Origin: Xanthobacter flavus
GTDB lineage: Bacteria; Pseudomonadota; Alphaproteobacteria; Rhizobiales; Xanthobacteraceae
Reading direction: 5' to 3'
Length of the DNA stretch: 64,000 nt
NCBI RefSeq assembly: GCF_017875275.1
Contig: NZ_JAGGML010000001.1
Location: 4,361,001 to 4,425,000 of the forward strand
Shown here: one piece after another, positions 33,287-43,387 of the stretch
Position numbering within the stretch: the first letter of the stretch is position 1
Layout of the letters: the number at the start of each line of letters is the position of its first letter
The notes under the pieces: model-generated
What the model saw: the letters and a program-made list of their open reading frames with translations, nothing else
Databases searched by the model: none
Told to the model about the DNA's origin: nothing
Made by a program: the position numbers and the translations under genes

Positions 33287-33961
33287 ATGGTGGAAGATGC
33301 CGGGAACGGACTGCGCCTCGTCATTGCCGACGACCATCCCCTGTTCCGCGGCGCCCTGCGCGAGGCGGTGCTCGGCCGCAGCGCCGACGCACGGATCGAG
33401 GAGGTCGGCACCTTCGACGACCTGACCGCGCTTCTGGAACGCGACGCGGATTTCGACCTCATCCTCCTCGACCTCACCATGCCGGGCGCGCGGGGCTTTT
33501 CCGGCCTCATCTATCTGCGCGCGCAATACATGGCGATCCCGGTGGTGGTGGTCTCCGGCAATGAGGAGCCGGCGGTGATCCGCCGCTGCATCGATCTCGG
33601 CGCCTCCGGCTTCATCCCCAAGAGCATGAGCGTCGGCAGCATGCGCGATGCGGTGGCGCAGGTGCTGAAGGGCGAGACCTTCCTGCCGCCCGACATCAAC
33701 GTGACCACCAAGGCCGACGCCGAGACCGACGCCATCATCGCCCGCCTCTCCACTCTCACGCCCCAGCAGGTGCGGGTGCTGATGATGCTGGCCGAGGGCC
33801 GGCTCAACAAGCAGATCGCCTACGAGCTGTCCGTCTCCGAGGCGACGGTGAAGGCGCACGTCTCCGCCATCCTGCAGAAGCTCGGGGTGGAAAGCCGCAC
33901 CCAGGCCGTGATCGCCGTGTCCAAGGTGGAGCAGGGCCTGTGGAGCCATCCGCAGGCGTGA
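33287..33961 (+). CDS. NarL/FixJ-family response regulator, orphan
   Basis: A 224-residue two-domain regulator. The receiver (about 8-125) has IADDHPLFRG (acidic pocket), the phospho-acceptor Asp in LILLDLTMPG, VVVVSGNEEP (Ser/Thr switch) and FIPKSMS (Lys). The C-terminal LuxR-type HTH follows a linker (about 145-150) with LTPQQVRVLMMLAEGRLNKQIAYELSVSEATVKAHVSAILQKL. A strong GGGGGAGGAAG precedes the ATG at 33287. No histidine kinase gene is adjacent, so the partner lies elsewhere. Confidence 0.94.
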   Translation: MVEDAGNGLRLVIADDHPLFRGALREAVLGRSADARIEEVGTFDDLTALLERDADFDLILLDLTMPGARGFSGLIYLRAQYMAIPVVVVSGNEEPAVIRRCIDLGASGFIPKSMSVGSMRDAVAQVLKGETFLPPDINVTTKADAETDAIIARLSTLTPQQVRVLMMLAEGRLNKQIAYELSVSEATVKAHVSAILQKLGVESRTQAVIAVSKVEQGLWSHPQA

Positions 33962-34069
33962 GCGCGGGCTGGCCGGCTCCGCCGCGGTAGGGACCTCTTC
34001 ACCGCTCCGGCCTAAACAGGGCGGGGACCGGCACGCCTGCGGCGTCGCGGGAACGGCGGAAGGATCGAG

Positions 34070-35422
34070 ATGACCGAGCAAAGCCTGAGCGGCGCTGAAG
34101 CGCCCCGGCGCCGCACCCTGAAGGAGGCGGTCGCGCTCTACACCCAGCGCGACGTGCTGTCCGTCAGCCTGCTCGGCTTCTCCTCCGGCCTGCCGCTGGC
34201 GCTGGTGGGCGGCACGCTCTCGCTGTGGATGAAGGACGTGGGGGTGACGCTCACCGCCATCGGCCTGTTCAGCCTCGTGGGCCTGCCCTACACCCTGAAA
34301 TTCCTCTGGGCGCCGGTGCTGGACGCGGTGGACGTGCCGCTCCTCTCCCGCCTGCTCGGCCGGCGGCGCGGCTGGCTTTTGACCTGCCAGATCGTGCTCA
34401 TCGCCGCCATCGCCGCGCTGGCGCTCCAGGACCCCATCGCCGCGCCCTTCGGCGTCGCCGCCTGCGCGCTCGCCGTCGCCATCGCCTCGGCGACGCAGGA
34501 CATCGCGGTGGACGCCTTTCGCGTGGAGCGGCTGGAAAGCGCCGGCGAGCAGGCGGCCGGCATGGCCGGCTACGTCACCGGCTATCGCATCGCCATGCTG
34601 GCCACCGGCGCCGGCGTCATCGCGCTGGTCGCCTATCTGGAAACGGCGCTGGGCCTGCCGCGCGGCACGAGCTGGTTCTGGGGCTACATGATCGCCGCCG
34701 GCTGCGTCCTCATCGGCGTCGGCGCCACCCTCTTCGCCCGCGAGCCCACGGCGCCGGTGCGGGCGCCGGAGGAAGGCACCGGCCACCGCCTCGTCGCCAC
34801 CACGGTGGGTGCGTTCGGCGAGTTCCTCCGCCGCAACCAGGCGGTGATGATCCTGCTGTTCGTGATGCTGTTCAAATTCTGCGATGCCTTCGCCGGCGTG
34901 CTCACCGGGCCGTTCGTGCTGGATATCGGCTTCTCGAAGGCGACCTATGTGGAAATCGTGAAGGTGGTGGGCTTCGGCGGCACCATCGCCGGCAGCTTCG
35001 CGGGGGCGTGGTTGGCGCGAGAGCGTCCGCTGGTGACGTGCCTGTGGATTTCCGGCGTGCTGCAGATGGCCTCCAACCTCGGCTTCACCCTCCAGGCCTA
35101 TGCGGGGCCGAACGAGGCGGTGCTGACGGGCGTCATCCTTGTCGAGAACTTCACCAGCGCCGTCGGCACGGTGATCTTCGTCGCCTATCTCTCGGCCCTG
35201 TGCGGCGCACGGGAGCACACCGCGACCCAGTATGCGCTCCTCACCGCGCTGACGGCGGTGGGCCGCACGCTGCTCGGCTCCTCCAGCGGCGCCATCGCGG
35301 AGGCGTCGGGCTGGCCGGTGTTCTTCATCCTGACCGCCGTCGCCGGACTGCCGGGCCTTGCCGTGCTGTTCTGGCTGCAGACGAAGGGGCACTTCGCCGA
35401 GCTGGCGCGGGAGAAGGCCTGA
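34070..35422 (+). CDS. AmpG-like MFS permease (muropeptide importer family)
   Basis: A 450-residue 12-helix transporter. The N-terminal LLGFSSGLPLALVGGTLSLWMKDVGV and LPYTLKFLWAPVLDAVDVP, then SATQDIAVDAFRVE, are AmpG hallmarks. AmpG imports anhydromuropeptides for cell-wall recycling. No beta-lactamase or AmpD-like gene is next to it. Related MFS proteins of the same clade are sometimes annotated as acetyl-CoA transporters, but the motifs favour AmpG. It starts 109 bp after the response regulator and probably has its own promoter. Confidence 0.9.
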   Translation: MTEQSLSGAEAPRRRTLKEAVALYTQRDVLSVSLLGFSSGLPLALVGGTLSLWMKDVGVTLTAIGLFSLVGLPYTLKFLWAPVLDAVDVPLLSRLLGRRRGWLLTCQIVLIAAIAALALQDPIAAPFGVAACALAVAIASATQDIAVDAFRVERLESAGEQAAGMAGYVTGYRIAMLATGAGVIALVAYLETALGLPRGTSWFWGYMIAAGCVLIGVGATLFAREPTAPVRAPEEGTGHRLVATTVGAFGEFLRRNQAVMILLFVMLFKFCDAFAGVLTGPFVLDIGFSKATYVEIVKVVGFGGTIAGSFAGAWLARERPLVTCLWISGVLQMASNLGFTLQAYAGPNEAVLTGVILVENFTSAVGTVIFVAYLSALCGAREHTATQYALLTALTAVGRTLLGSSSGAIAEASGWPVFFILTAVAGLPGLAVLFWLQTKGHFAELAREKA

Positions 35423-35432
35423 CCGGCGCGCC

Positions 35433-35885
35433 TCAGCGCCGGCCGAAGGCCGGACGGCTGAACCAGAGCAGCACGAGGGCGAGCGGGATCATCACATGAT
35501 CCAGGATCTTGCCCGGCGGCGCGTGGGTGACATCCAGCGGCCGCATGTGGCCGAGGAGATAGCGGCCGGCATATTCCACGAACATGAACACCAGCAGCAG
35601 CGGGATCAGCGCCCGGTAGCGCGCCAGCGCCACCACGTAGAAGAGCCCCATGATGAGCTGCGACAGGCCCCAGAGCGCGAACACGAAGATCACCGCCTGA
35701 CCCGCCTGCACCGGCGAGAAGGTGTCGAGCGGGATATGCGCCACCGATTGCGCCCCGCCATCCGGTGCGAACATGTGGAACAGGCTGCGCCCGATGGTCA
35801 TGGCGGTGATCGCCGCGAACACCGCCACCACCGCGCGATGGCCGGGAAAGTGATTGTCGATGCGGTCCGGCAGGATCCAGTTCAT
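35433..35885 (-). CDS. Four-helix membrane protein of unknown function
   Basis: A 150-residue protein starting MNWILPDRIDNHFPGHRAVVAVFAAITAMTIGRS. Hydrophobic helices lie at about 18-38, 62-85, 88-108 and 128-143. I do not recognise a named family with certainty. Conserved-looking polar residues (DRIDNHFPGH, EYAGRYLLGHMRPLD) suggest a function beyond simple anchoring. It is convergent with the AmpG-like gene, 10 bp apart. Confidence 0.7.
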   Translation of the reverse strand: MNWILPDRIDNHFPGHRAVVAVFAAITAMTIGRSLFHMFAPDGGAQSVAHIPLDTFSPVQAGQAVIFVFALWGLSQLIMGLFYVVALARYRALIPLLLVFMFVEYAGRYLLGHMRPLDVTHAPPGKILDHVMIPLALVLLWFSRPAFGRR

Positions 35886-35994
35886 GCAGCGCTCCGGGCG
35901 GGCGAGGACGGGCGGCACGCGGGACGAAGCCGCCATCCGGAGTTATGGCATCGCTCGCGCCCGGACCGGATGGCGGAAAATGGCCCGAAGGGCG

Positions 35995-36121
35995 GGCGCT
36001 TTCCTGGGGATGTCATCGCCCGCCTTGTGCGGGCGGTCGCCCCCTCAGCCGGCAGGATGATCGCCACACTGGCACCGGATCGGCGGATACGTGGATCCCC
36101 CGGACAAGCCGGGGGATGACG
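35995..36121. repeat. Repeat family C copy between membrane gene and holA
   Basis: Left arm gtcatcgcccgccttgtgcggg (36012-36033) and right arm gtggatcccccggacaagccgggggatgacg (36090-36121) flank about 55 bp of unrelated sequence. Confidence 0.7.
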
Positions 36122-36140
36122 CTTCATTCGGAGTGTTGAT

Positions 36141-37166
36141 CTACCGCCGCCGCCCGGCCTGCTGGGCCACCTGGAGCACCACGCGCTCGCAGATGGCGGG
36201 GGCGAGCGTCGCGTTGCGGCGGGCGGCGAGCACCGCGTCGTCCACGGCGAGCAGCGCCTTCATGCAGCGATCGGGGTCGAGGCCGCGCAGGGCCTTTTCC
36301 AGCTTGGGCTTGCGGGAGAAATGCACCGGCGGGCGGGCGGAGCCCACCACGCTGTCGGGGCTCGATCCGCCCGCCACGGCCAGCGTCATGGGGTGCAGAG
36401 CAGTGAGCGCGCGGAGCAGGCCGCCCAGCACCGCATCCGGCCGCGTCGCCGCGCCGAAGGCCTTCGAGAGCGCGGCCAGCGCCTCCCGCGTCTCGCCGGC
36501 GAGGGCTGAATCCACCACATCGTCCAGCGCGAGGGCAGAGGCATCGCCGACGATGAGGCGCACGTCGTCCAGCGTCACGCGCTGGGAGCCCATGGCGTAG
36601 AGGATGAGCTTGGCGATCTCCCCGCGCGAGGCCAGCCGGTCGCCGCCGATGAGCGAGACGAGCAACTCGCGCGCGTCGCGGTCGATGGCAAGGCCCGCCT
36701 CCGCCATCATCTGGTCGACGAGGCGGGCGAGGTCGCGCTCGCTGTCGGCGTAGCAGGCGATGGCGAGGGCGTTCTGGGCGTTCTCGCACAGCGTGCGCAG
36801 CGGGGCGCCCTTCTTGAGGTCGCCGGCCTCCACCACCACCAGCGCGTCACAGGGATTGGACAGCACCGGCTGGAGCGCGGGCACGATGTTCTTGGAGCCG
36901 GCGCGCACCCACACCACCCGCTCGCCGCCGAACAGGCCGATGGTGGAGGTTTCGTCGATCAGCCGGCGGGGATCGGAGGCGATCTCATCGCCCTCCAGCC
37001 GCACCAGCGCGAAGGGGTCCTGGGCGTCGGGCACGGCACGGCGCACCAGCCCCTCGGCACGCTCGCGCACGAGGCCGGTGTCGGGACCGAAGATGAGGAC
37101 GACGCTCTTGCCGCGGTCGCGCCGGGCGAGCGCCGCGTCGGCGTCGCCGGGCCGGACCGCGACCAT
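36141..37166 (-). CDS. holA: DNA polymerase III delta subunit HolA
   Basis: A 341-residue clamp-loader subunit that opens the beta clamp. Family signs are VVLIFGPDTGLVRERAE, the beta-binding region near LIDETSTIGLFGGERVVWVR, LVVVEAGDLKKGAPLR, IACYADSERDLARLVDQM and LILYAMGSQRVTLDDV. Together with leuS and lptE it forms the standard alphaproteobacterial unit; the gap to lptE is 3 bp. The parA-parB genes that often follow are absent. Confidence 0.93.
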   Translation of the reverse strand: MVAVRPGDADAALARRDRGKSVVLIFGPDTGLVRERAEGLVRRAVPDAQDPFALVRLEGDEIASDPRRLIDETSTIGLFGGERVVWVRAGSKNIVPALQPVLSNPCDALVVVEAGDLKKGAPLRTLCENAQNALAIACYADSERDLARLVDQMMAEAGLAIDRDARELLVSLIGGDRLASRGEIAKLILYAMGSQRVTLDDVRLIVGDASALALDDVVDSALAGETREALAALSKAFGAATRPDAVLGGLLRALTALHPMTLAVAGGSSPDSVVGSARPPVHFSRKPKLEKALRGLDPDRCMKALLAVDDAVLAARRNATLAPAICERVVLQVAQQAGRRR

Positions 37167-37169
37167 GGC

Positions 37170-37754
37170 TCAGCTTCCCGAGCGGACGGGCGGCGCGTTG
37201 CCGGTGCGGATGAACCAGGCGGCGAGCTGCGCCTTGATCTGGTCCGCCACGGAGCGGGCGGCGCGCTTCTCGGCGTCGATCTGCGCGCTGTAATTGGCGA
37301 AGCGCTGGTCGCTGGTGTCGATGGTGGCGGTGCCGGTGGCCGCGCCTTCCGTCACCGTCGCCTTCTTCTTGTCGTCCGCCTTGATGATGCGCCAGTTGGC
37401 GGTCACGCGGATGATCTGGTTCTCGGGCAGGCCCGAGGCCGAATTGATGAGCGCCGTGGAGGTGGAGGAATCCACCGAGATGATCATCTGCAGGGGCGCA
37501 CCCTTGGGGTTCCCCTCGCCGCCGGTGAGGGCGAAGATCAGGTCGTTGCGCAGCTCGTTGCCGAGCCGCCCCTGGATCTGGACGATCTCGACGTCCTTCA
37601 TCTTGTCCAGCAGGGCCGGGCCGCCGGTGGTCGAATTCTCGGCATAGAGCGGCTGGAAGCAGCCCGCGAGCGCGCCCGAGAGGGCGCCCACGACCATGAG
37701 CCGCGCCAGCAGGCGCGCGGGGTGCGTTCGGGACGAGGGATCAGGCGACGACAT
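37170..37754 (-). CDS. lptE: LPS-assembly lipoprotein LptE
   Basis: A 194-residue outer-membrane lipoprotein. The lipobox LAGC puts the acylated Cys at residue 32, after the hydrophobic stretch [13 protein letters not shown]. Downstream, GCFQPLYAE and [17 protein letters not shown] fit the LptE/RlpB fold, a plug of the LptD lipopolysaccharide translocon. Its start overlaps the end of leuS by 14 bp. A second Met at residue 20 could be the start and would give a more typical signal length. Confidence 0.9.
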   Translation of the reverse strand: MSSPDPSSRTHPARLLARLMVVGALSGALAGCFQPLYAENSTTGGPALLDKMKDVEIVQIQGRLGNELRNDLIFALTGGEGNPKGAPLQMIISVDSSTSTALINSASGLPENQIIRVTANWRIIKADDKKKATVTEGAATGTATIDTSDQRFANYSAQIDAEKRAARSVADQIKAQLAAWFIRTGNAPPVRSGS

Positions 37755-40449
37755 TCACGATCCTCTGCGGCACGACGATGATACGCTTCGGCGCGCGTCC
37801 GTCGAGTGCCCGCTGCACGCTTTCCAGCGCCAGCACGGCGGCTTCGACCTCGGCGGGGGTCGCCTCGCGCGGGACGACGATATCGTCACGCTTCTTGCCA
37901 TTGATCTGGATCGGAAGTGTGACCGTGTCACGGCGCAGCAGCGCCGGGTCGGTCGCGGGCCACGCGGCCTCGGCGGCGAGGCCCTCATGGCCGAGCACCA
38001 CCCAGCACTCCTCCGCGAGATGCGGCACCATGGGCGCCACCACGGCGGCGAGCATCTGCGCCGCCTCGGTGAGCGCGAAGGCAAGGTCGTCCGGCACCGG
38101 CTTCGCATTGCGGGCGGCGGCGATGGCCGAGCCGAACACGTTGGCGAATTCGTGCACATGCGCCACGGCCACGTTGAAGCGCAGCCGCTCGATGTCCTCG
38201 GCCACCGTCGCGACGAGCCCATGGGCGGCGCGGCGCAGGCCGAGGGCCTGCTCGCTGAACGTCTCAGGGCGCGGCGCACCCGAAGTTGCACCCGGCTTGG
38301 CGCCCAGCTCCACCGCCTCGTTCACCAGGCGCCAGACGCGCTGGACGAAGCGCCAGGCGCCCTCGATGCCGCCCTGCGTCCACTCGCTGTCGCGCTCGGG
38401 CGGGGTGTCGGAGAGCATGAACCAGCGGGCGCAGTCCACGCCGTAGGTATCCGCCACCACTTCGGGCGCCACCACGTTGCGCTTGGACTTGGACATCTTC
38501 TCCGGCGGGGAGACGGTGACGGGCGATCCGTCCTCGATCTTCACCGCCTTGCCGTTGCCGAGGAGCTTCACCTCCTCGGGGAAGAGCCACTTGCCCTCGG
38601 TATCCTTATACGTCTCGTGGACGATCATGCCCTGGGTGAAGAGGCCGGCGAACGGCTCCTCCAGGTCCACGCGCCCGCAATGCTTCAGCGCGCGGGTGAA
38701 GAAGCGGGAATAGAGCAGGTGCAGGATCGCGTGCTCGATGCCGCCGATATACTGGTCCACCGGCAGCCAGTGGGAGACCGCCGCCTTGTCCAGCGGGGTC
38801 TCCACATTGTCCGAGGCGTAGCGCAGGAAGTACCACGACGAATCCACGAAGGTGTCCATGGTGTCCGTCTCGCGCCGGGCCGGCTTGCCGCATTTGGGGC
38901 ACGGCACGTCGCGCCACGCCTTGGCGCGGTCGAGCGGATTGCCGGGACGGTCGAAGGTCACGTCATCCGGCAGTTGAACCGGCAGCTGGTCGCGCGGCAC
39001 GCCCACCGGGCCGCAATCATCGCAATGGATGACCGGGATGGGGCAGCCCCAGTAGCGCTGGCGCGAGATGCCCCAGTCGCGCAGCCGGAAATTGACCCGC
39101 CTTGTGCCCTGCGGCTCGTCGCCGACGCGGAAGCGCTCCAGCTGGCGGGCCACCGCCTCCTTGGCCTCGGGCACGCTCATGCCATCGAGGAAGGCGGAAT
39201 TGAACAGGGTGCCGTCGCCGTCATACGGCCCATCGGCCACCGAGAAGGTGGCGGGGTCCGCGCCCTCGGGCAGCACCACGGGGGTGATGGCGAGGCTGTA
39301 TTTGGTGGCGAAGTCGAAGTCGCGCTGGTCGTGGGCCGGGCAGCCGAAGATGGCGCCGGTGCCGTAGTCCATCAGCACGAAGTTCGCGACATAGACCGGC
39401 ACGGTGCGGGTGGCGTCCAGCGGGTGGACGACACTGAGCCCGGTCGCGTAGCCCTTCTTCTCCTGCGTCTCGATCTCTTCCGCCGAGGTGCCGCCGCGCT
39501 TGCACTCGGCGATGAAGGCGGAGAGCTGCCCGTCCGTGCCGGCGAGGTGCTTGGCCAGCGGATGGTCGGGCGAGAGCGCGAGGAAGGAGGCGCCGAACAG
39601 GGTGTCCGGGCGTGTGGTGTAGACCTTCACCGCCTTCGTGTCGGCCGGCAGCTTGCCGGCGGCGAGCGCGGGCTTGGCGAACTCGAACAGGACTTCGAGC
39701 CCTTCCGAGCGGCCGATCCAGTTGCGCTGCATGAGGCGCACCTTGTCCGGCCAGCGGTCGAGCGTGTCGATGGCGTCGAGCAGTTCCTGGGCGAACTGGG
39801 TGATGCGCAGGAACCACTGCGACAGCTTGCGCCGCTCCACGATGGCGCCGGAGCGCCAGCCGCGGCCGTCGATGACCTGCTCGTTGGCGAGCACGGTGTT
39901 GTCCACCGGGTCCCAGTTGACCTCGCTCTCCTTGCGATAGGCGAGACCGTTGTCCAGGAAATCGAGGAAGATGCGCTGCTGCTCCACGTAATAGGACGGG
40001 TCGCAGGTGGCGATCTCGCGGTTCCAGTCGAGCGACAGGCCGAGCAGCTGGAGCTGCTCGCGCATGGAGGCGATGTTCTCGTAGGTCCAGGCCTTGGGGT
40101 GGATGCCGCGCTCGATGGCGGCATTCTCCGCCGGCAAGCCGAAGGCGTCCCAGCCCATGGGATGGAGCACGTTGAAGCCCTGCATGCGCTTGTAGCGCGC
40201 GAGCACGTCGCCCATCACATAGTTGCGGCCGTGGCCGATGTGGATGCGCCCCGACGGATAGGGGAACATCTCCATGACGAAGAATTTCGGACGCGGGTCG
40301 TCGTTGCGCGTGCGGAAGATGCCGCGCTCGGCCCAGGTCTTCTGCCACTTCGGCTCGGCTTCGCGGGCGTTGTAGCGGTCTTGCGTGCGGTCCTGGGTGC
40401 GATCTTGCGCGCACTCGGCGGCGTTGTCCGGCATACGATCTTGGGTCAT
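37741..40449 (-). CDS. leuS: Leucyl-tRNA synthetase
   Basis: A 902-residue class Ia synthetase. Class motifs: the HIGH loop at 70-73 in [11 protein letters not shown] and [11 protein letters not shown] near the C-terminal third; the CP1 editing domain carries [12 protein letters not shown]; a zinc-type knuckle [13 protein letters not shown] is followed by [14 protein letters not shown]. The C-terminal tail [14 protein letters not shown] contacts tRNA. The start at 40449 (MTQDRMPDN) places three DRTQ-type units at residues 16-25, an unusual N-terminal repeat; the Met at 40434 is an alternative. Cotranscribed with lptE and holA. Confidence 0.97.
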   Translation of the reverse strand: MTQDRMPDNAAECAQDRTQDRTQDRYNAREAEPKWQKTWAERGIFRTRNDDPRPKFFVMEMFPYPSGRIHIGHGRNYVMGDVLARYKRMQGFNVLHPMGWDAFGLPAENAAIERGIHPKAWTYENIASMREQLQLLGLSLDWNREIATCDPSYYVEQQRIFLDFLDNGLAYRKESEVNWDPVDNTVLANEQVIDGRGWRSGAIVERRKLSQWFLRITQFAQELLDAIDTLDRWPDKVRLMQRNWIGRSEGLEVLFEFAKPALAAGKLPADTKAVKVYTTRPDTLFGASFLALSPDHPLAKHLAGTDGQLSAFIAECKRGGTSAEEIETQEKKGYATGLSVVHPLDATRTVPVYVANFVLMDYGTGAIFGCPAHDQRDFDFATKYSLAITPVVLPEGADPATFSVADGPYDGDGTLFNSAFLDGMSVPEAKEAVARQLERFRVGDEPQGTRRVNFRLRDWGISRQRYWGCPIPVIHCDDCGPVGVPRDQLPVQLPDDVTFDRPGNPLDRAKAWRDVPCPKCGKPARRETDTMDTFVDSSWYFLRYASDNVETPLDKAAVSHWLPVDQYIGGIEHAILHLLYSRFFTRALKHCGRVDLEEPFAGLFTQGMIVHETYKDTEGKWLFPEEVKLLGNGKAVKIEDGSPVTVSPPEKMSKSKRNVVAPEVVADTYGVDCARWFMLSDTPPERDSEWTQGGIEGAWRFVQRVWRLVNEAVELGAKPGATSGAPRPETFSEQALGLRRAAHGLVATVAEDIERLRFNVAVAHVHEFANVFGSAIAAARNAKPVPDDLAFALTEAAQMLAAVVAPMVPHLAEECWVVLGHEGLAAEAAWPATDPALLRRDTVTLPIQINGKKRDDIVVPREATPAEVEAAVLALESVQRALDGRAPKRIIVVPQRIVNVVA

Positions 40450-40621
40450 GGGTCCGTCAGGCGTCGAAACGGCCGGGACTAGGACAGAAACGGACCCTGC
40501 GGTCAACCGTCCCGCACTGCGGAAGGCCCAGCTCTCTCCGCAACCGGAGAGGCTGGCACGCGGGGGCGCGAGCGCCGCGCTCCGGCTTGACCCGCCCGTG
40601 GGGGCCTTCCATATGCCGGCC

Positions 40622-40861
40622 ATGAGCCTCATCCAGAACGAGCGCACCAAGCTGACGGCCAATGCCCTCGACCGGGCGTCCACCGCGTGCCTCACCGTGG
40701 GTGCGCTGGGGCCGGCGGTGGCCTCGCTCTATGGGCTCGGCGGCATCGGCGCGGCGGGGCCGTCCCATGGCGTGCTCATCGCCCTCGGCAGCGTCTTTTG
40801 GCTGGCGGCCGCGGGTGTGCTACATTTCATGGCAAGAAGCGTGCTTGGACGACTGATATGA
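40622..40861 (+). CDS. Small two-helix membrane protein, 79 residues
   Basis: [20 protein letters not shown] leads into two hydrophobic segments ([20 protein letters not shown] and [21 protein letters not shown]) and a basic end (ARSVLGRLI). The ATG at 40613 is an alternative start. Its stop overlaps the ATG of the next small gene (ATGA), which supports both being real. Function unknown. Confidence 0.65.
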   Translation: MSLIQNERTKLTANALDRASTACLTVGALGPAVASLYGLGGIGAAGPSHGVLIALGSVFWLAAAGVLHFMARSVLGRLI

Positions 40862-40977
40862 CCGGCCTCTGGCTGTACGCGTATGTGGTGATGCCGCTCG
40901 TCGTGATCGCGATGGGCTATGCCGCCGTGCGCCTGACCGAGCCCAAGCACCCGCCCCACGCCGGGCCTGCGGAATAA
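40858..40977 (+). CDS. Single-helix microprotein, 39 residues
   Basis: [26 protein letters not shown] forms one membrane helix, followed by a polar Pro/His tail (TEPKHPPHAGPAE). Its ATG overlaps the upstream 79-residue gene by 4 bp. The layout is like small subunits or regulators of membrane complexes, but no partner is known to me. Confidence 0.6.
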   Translation: MTGLWLYAYVVMPLVVIAMGYAAVRLTEPKHPPHAGPAE

Positions 40978-41040
40978 CGCCGCTTCATCCGCTGTCCATC
41001 GCCTGCAATTGCCGTCGCTTGCAACCGCCGTCGCTTTGAA

Positions 41041-41156
41041 CCGCCGTCGTCCTCCGGCTCGACCGGAGGATCCATGGCGCCGTTTGCTCGTCCTTCCCCG
41101 CCTTGGCTCAGGCGGGGGGATGGGCCCTCCGGTCGAGCCGGAGGGTGACGGTGGTG
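41041..41156. repeat. Palindromic repeat family A, copy 3
   Basis: tcctccggctcgaccggagga and ccctccggtcgagccggaggg flank CCATGGCGCCG and GGGATGGG. It lies just after the microprotein gene and before pepA, which is convergent. Confidence 0.8.
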
Positions 41157-41191
41157 AAAGAGGCGAGGGCGGCCCGAGGAGGGCGACGGCC

Positions 41192-42691
41192 TCACCCCTC
41201 GTAATGGTCCTTCACCAGCTGGTCGAGCAGGCGCACGCCCCAGCCCGAGCCCCAGCTCTTGTTGATGTCGCTCGCCGGCGAGGACATGGCCGTGCCGGCG
41301 ACGTCCAGATGCGCCCACGGGGTCTTGTCCACGAAGCGGGCGAGGAACTGGGCGGCGGTGATGGAGCCGGCGTGGCGGCCGCCGGTGTTCTTCATGTCGG
41401 CGAACTTGGAATCGATCATCTTGTCGTATTCCGGGCCGAGCGGCATGCGCCACACCCGCTCGCCGGTCTCCTGGCCGGCCTTGGAGAGGCGCTCGGACAG
41501 CTCGTCGTCGTTGGAGAACAGGCCGGCATATTCCGCGCCCAGCGCCACCAGGATCGCGCCGGTGAGGGTGGCGAGGTCGATCATGAACTTGGGCTTGAAG
41601 CGCTCCTTGGCGTACCAGAGCACGTCGCACAGCACGAGCCGGCCCTCGGCGTCGGTGTTGATGATCTCGATGGTCTGGCCGGACAGCGAGGTGACGATGT
41701 CGCCGGGGCGCTGGGCGGCGCCGTCGGGCATGTTCTCCACGAGGCCGATGAGGCCCACCGCGTTCACCTTCGCCTTGCGGGCGGCGAGCGCATACATGAG
41801 GCCGGTGACGCAGGCGGCGCCGCCCATGTCGCCCTTCATGTCCTCCATCCCGGCGGCGGGCTTGATGGAGATGCCGCCGGTGTCGAAGGTGACGCCCTTG
41901 CCGATGAAGGCGACGGGGGCCTCGCCCTCGGGGCCGCCATTCCAGCGCATCACCACGACACGGCTTTCCTTGATGGAGCCCTGGCCGACGCCGAGCAGCG
42001 CCTTCATGCCGGCTTCCGCGAGGGCGTCGTCATCCAGCACCTCGATCTCGACACCGACGGCGGAGAGATGCTCCTCGGCGCGACGGGCGAATTCCGGCGG
42101 GTCGAGCACGTTGGCGGGCTCGTTCACGAGGTCGCGGGCGAACAGCACGCCGTCGCCCACCGCCTGCCGGGCGGCATAGGCGCGCTTCGTGCCGGCCTCG
42201 TCGGAAACGAGGAGGGTCACGGCGCGGGCGGCCGTCGCTTCCGCATCGTCCTTCTTCTTGGTCTTGTAGCGGTCGAAGCTGTAGCTGCGCAGCGAGATGC
42301 CCAGCGCCACCTCGGCGGCGGCGTCGGCGGAAATCTTGGTGCCGGGCAGCTCCAGCACCACGCTCGCCTCGCGGGCGGAGGCGGGCAGCTTGCCGGCGAT
42401 GAGGCCGCCGAGCTTCAGGAAGTCCTTGGGCTTCAGGTCCGCCGCCTTGCCCACCGAGAGCACGATAAGGCGCGGCGCCTCGATGCCGGCGGGGGCCAGC
42501 AGGTCCAGCGCGCTCCAGGCCTTGCCCTTGAACTTCTCCGCGTCGAACGCGCGGGTCAGCGCCTTGTCCGCCCCCTTCACCAGCTTCTGCGCCTGCGCGC
42601 CGAAGGCGAGGCTGTCGTCGGTGAGCACCACGAGCACGCCCTTGGGCGCGCCGGTGAGCCGGGCGAACGAGACGGTGACGGGATCGGACAT
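41192..42691 (-). CDS. pepA: Leucyl aminopeptidase PepA (M17)
   Basis: A 499-residue cytoplasmic metallo-aminopeptidase. The signature [10 protein letters not shown] is present, with [23 protein letters not shown] (metal and catalytic Lys), [11 protein letters not shown] and the final HLDVAGTA. The N-terminal domain is as long as in E. coli PepA, which also binds DNA at Xer sites. The ATG at 42691 (MSDPVTVSF) is chosen for its nearby GGAG. holC, its usual neighbour, is elsewhere in this window. Confidence 0.96.
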   Translation of the reverse strand: MSDPVTVSFARLTGAPKGVLVVLTDDSLAFGAQAQKLVKGADKALTRAFDAEKFKGKAWSALDLLAPAGIEAPRLIVLSVGKAADLKPKDFLKLGGLIAGKLPASAREASVVLELPGTKISADAAAEVALGISLRSYSFDRYKTKKKDDAEATAARAVTLLVSDEAGTKRAYAARQAVGDGVLFARDLVNEPANVLDPPEFARRAEEHLSAVGVEIEVLDDDALAEAGMKALLGVGQGSIKESRVVVMRWNGGPEGEAPVAFIGKGVTFDTGGISIKPAAGMEDMKGDMGGAACVTGLMYALAARKAKVNAVGLIGLVENMPDGAAQRPGDIVTSLSGQTIEIINTDAEGRLVLCDVLWYAKERFKPKFMIDLATLTGAILVALGAEYAGLFSNDDELSERLSKAGQETGERVWRMPLGPEYDKMIDSKFADMKNTGGRHAGSITAAQFLARFVDKTPWAHLDVAGTAMSSPASDINKSWGSGWGVRLLDQLVKDHYEG

Positions 42692-42879
42692 CAGGCGCTC
42701 CAGAAGCAGCAAAGGGGGCAGAATGGATTCAAAAGATGCGTCGCCCTTGTCTAGCCCGGCCGGCGGACAGGGGAAACCGCCAATGGCGTGGCGCCTTAGC
42801 GCGCCTTGCCGCCGCGCCCGAGCTTTCGGGGCTGGAGCTTAGATAGGTGCCGGGGCGCGGTTGTGAACCGTTCTGCCAA

Positions 42880-42905
42880 AAGAAAAGGGGGCGCCAGGCG
42901 CCCCC
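42880..42905 (-). terminator. Rho-independent terminator of rpsP
   Basis: Minus strand GGGGGCGC-ctg-GCGCCCCC followed by TTTTCTTTT, about 28 bp after the rpsP stop. Strong intrinsic terminator. Confidence 0.9.
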
Positions 42906-42932
42906 ATTCCTCATCTTCCCGAAAGGAAAGCC

Positions 42933-43298
42933 TCACTCGGCGGCTTCGCCACCGGCGGCCGCTGCGGCCTTGTCGGCCTTCTCCTTGGCGCGCTCCTGGG
43001 CCTTCTGGCCGGGCTCGGCCTTCTTCGGGTTGTTCTTGGCTTCGCGCTTCAGCAGGCCGGCGGCGTCGAGGAAGCGGGCCACGCGGTCGGTGGGCTGGGC
43101 GCCCTTTTCGAGCCAGGCCTTCGCCTTCTCGGTGTCGAGCACCACGCGGGTCTCGGAATCCTTCGCCAGCAGCGGGTTGAAGGTGCCGATCTTCTCGATG
43201 AAGCGGCCATCGCGCGGGGCGCGGGCGTCGGCGACGACGATGCGGTAGTAGGGACGCTTCTTGGCGCCGCCGCGGGCGAGACGGATCTTGAGGGACAT
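42933..43298 (-). CDS. rpsP: 30S ribosomal protein S16
   Basis: A 121-residue S16: [44 protein letters not shown] is unmistakable. The C-terminal 40 residues are an Ala/Lys/Glu extension ([18 protein letters not shown]), common in alphaproteobacteria. AGGAAG lies before the ATG. In other genomes rimM, trmD and rplS follow; here the gene is followed by a strong terminator, so that ffh-rpsP stands alone. ffh is 89 bp upstream on the same strand. Confidence 0.98.
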   Translation of the reverse strand: MSLKIRLARGGAKKRPYYRIVVADARAPRDGRFIEKIGTFNPLLAKDSETRVVLDTEKAKAWLEKGAQPTDRVARFLDAAGLLKREAKNNPKKAEPGQKAQERAKEKADKAAAAAGGEAAE

Positions 43299-43387
43299 GG
43301 TCTTCTTCCTTTTTAAATCAGTGTCTTGCGTTTGGTATTCGGGTTGATTGCTGTTGCCGGCGCCCGGGCAGGCAGGGGGCGTTGGCT

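Noticed and set aside
33212-35392. 726-residue minus-strand open frame across the response regulator and AmpG-like permease
   Set aside because: It spans two clear genes and an intergenic gap and has low-complexity His/Gly/Ala composition.
37696-40482. 928-residue open frame on the plus strand opposite leuS and lptE
   Set aside because: Antisense shadow of leuS with no known motif; the leuS frame is certain.
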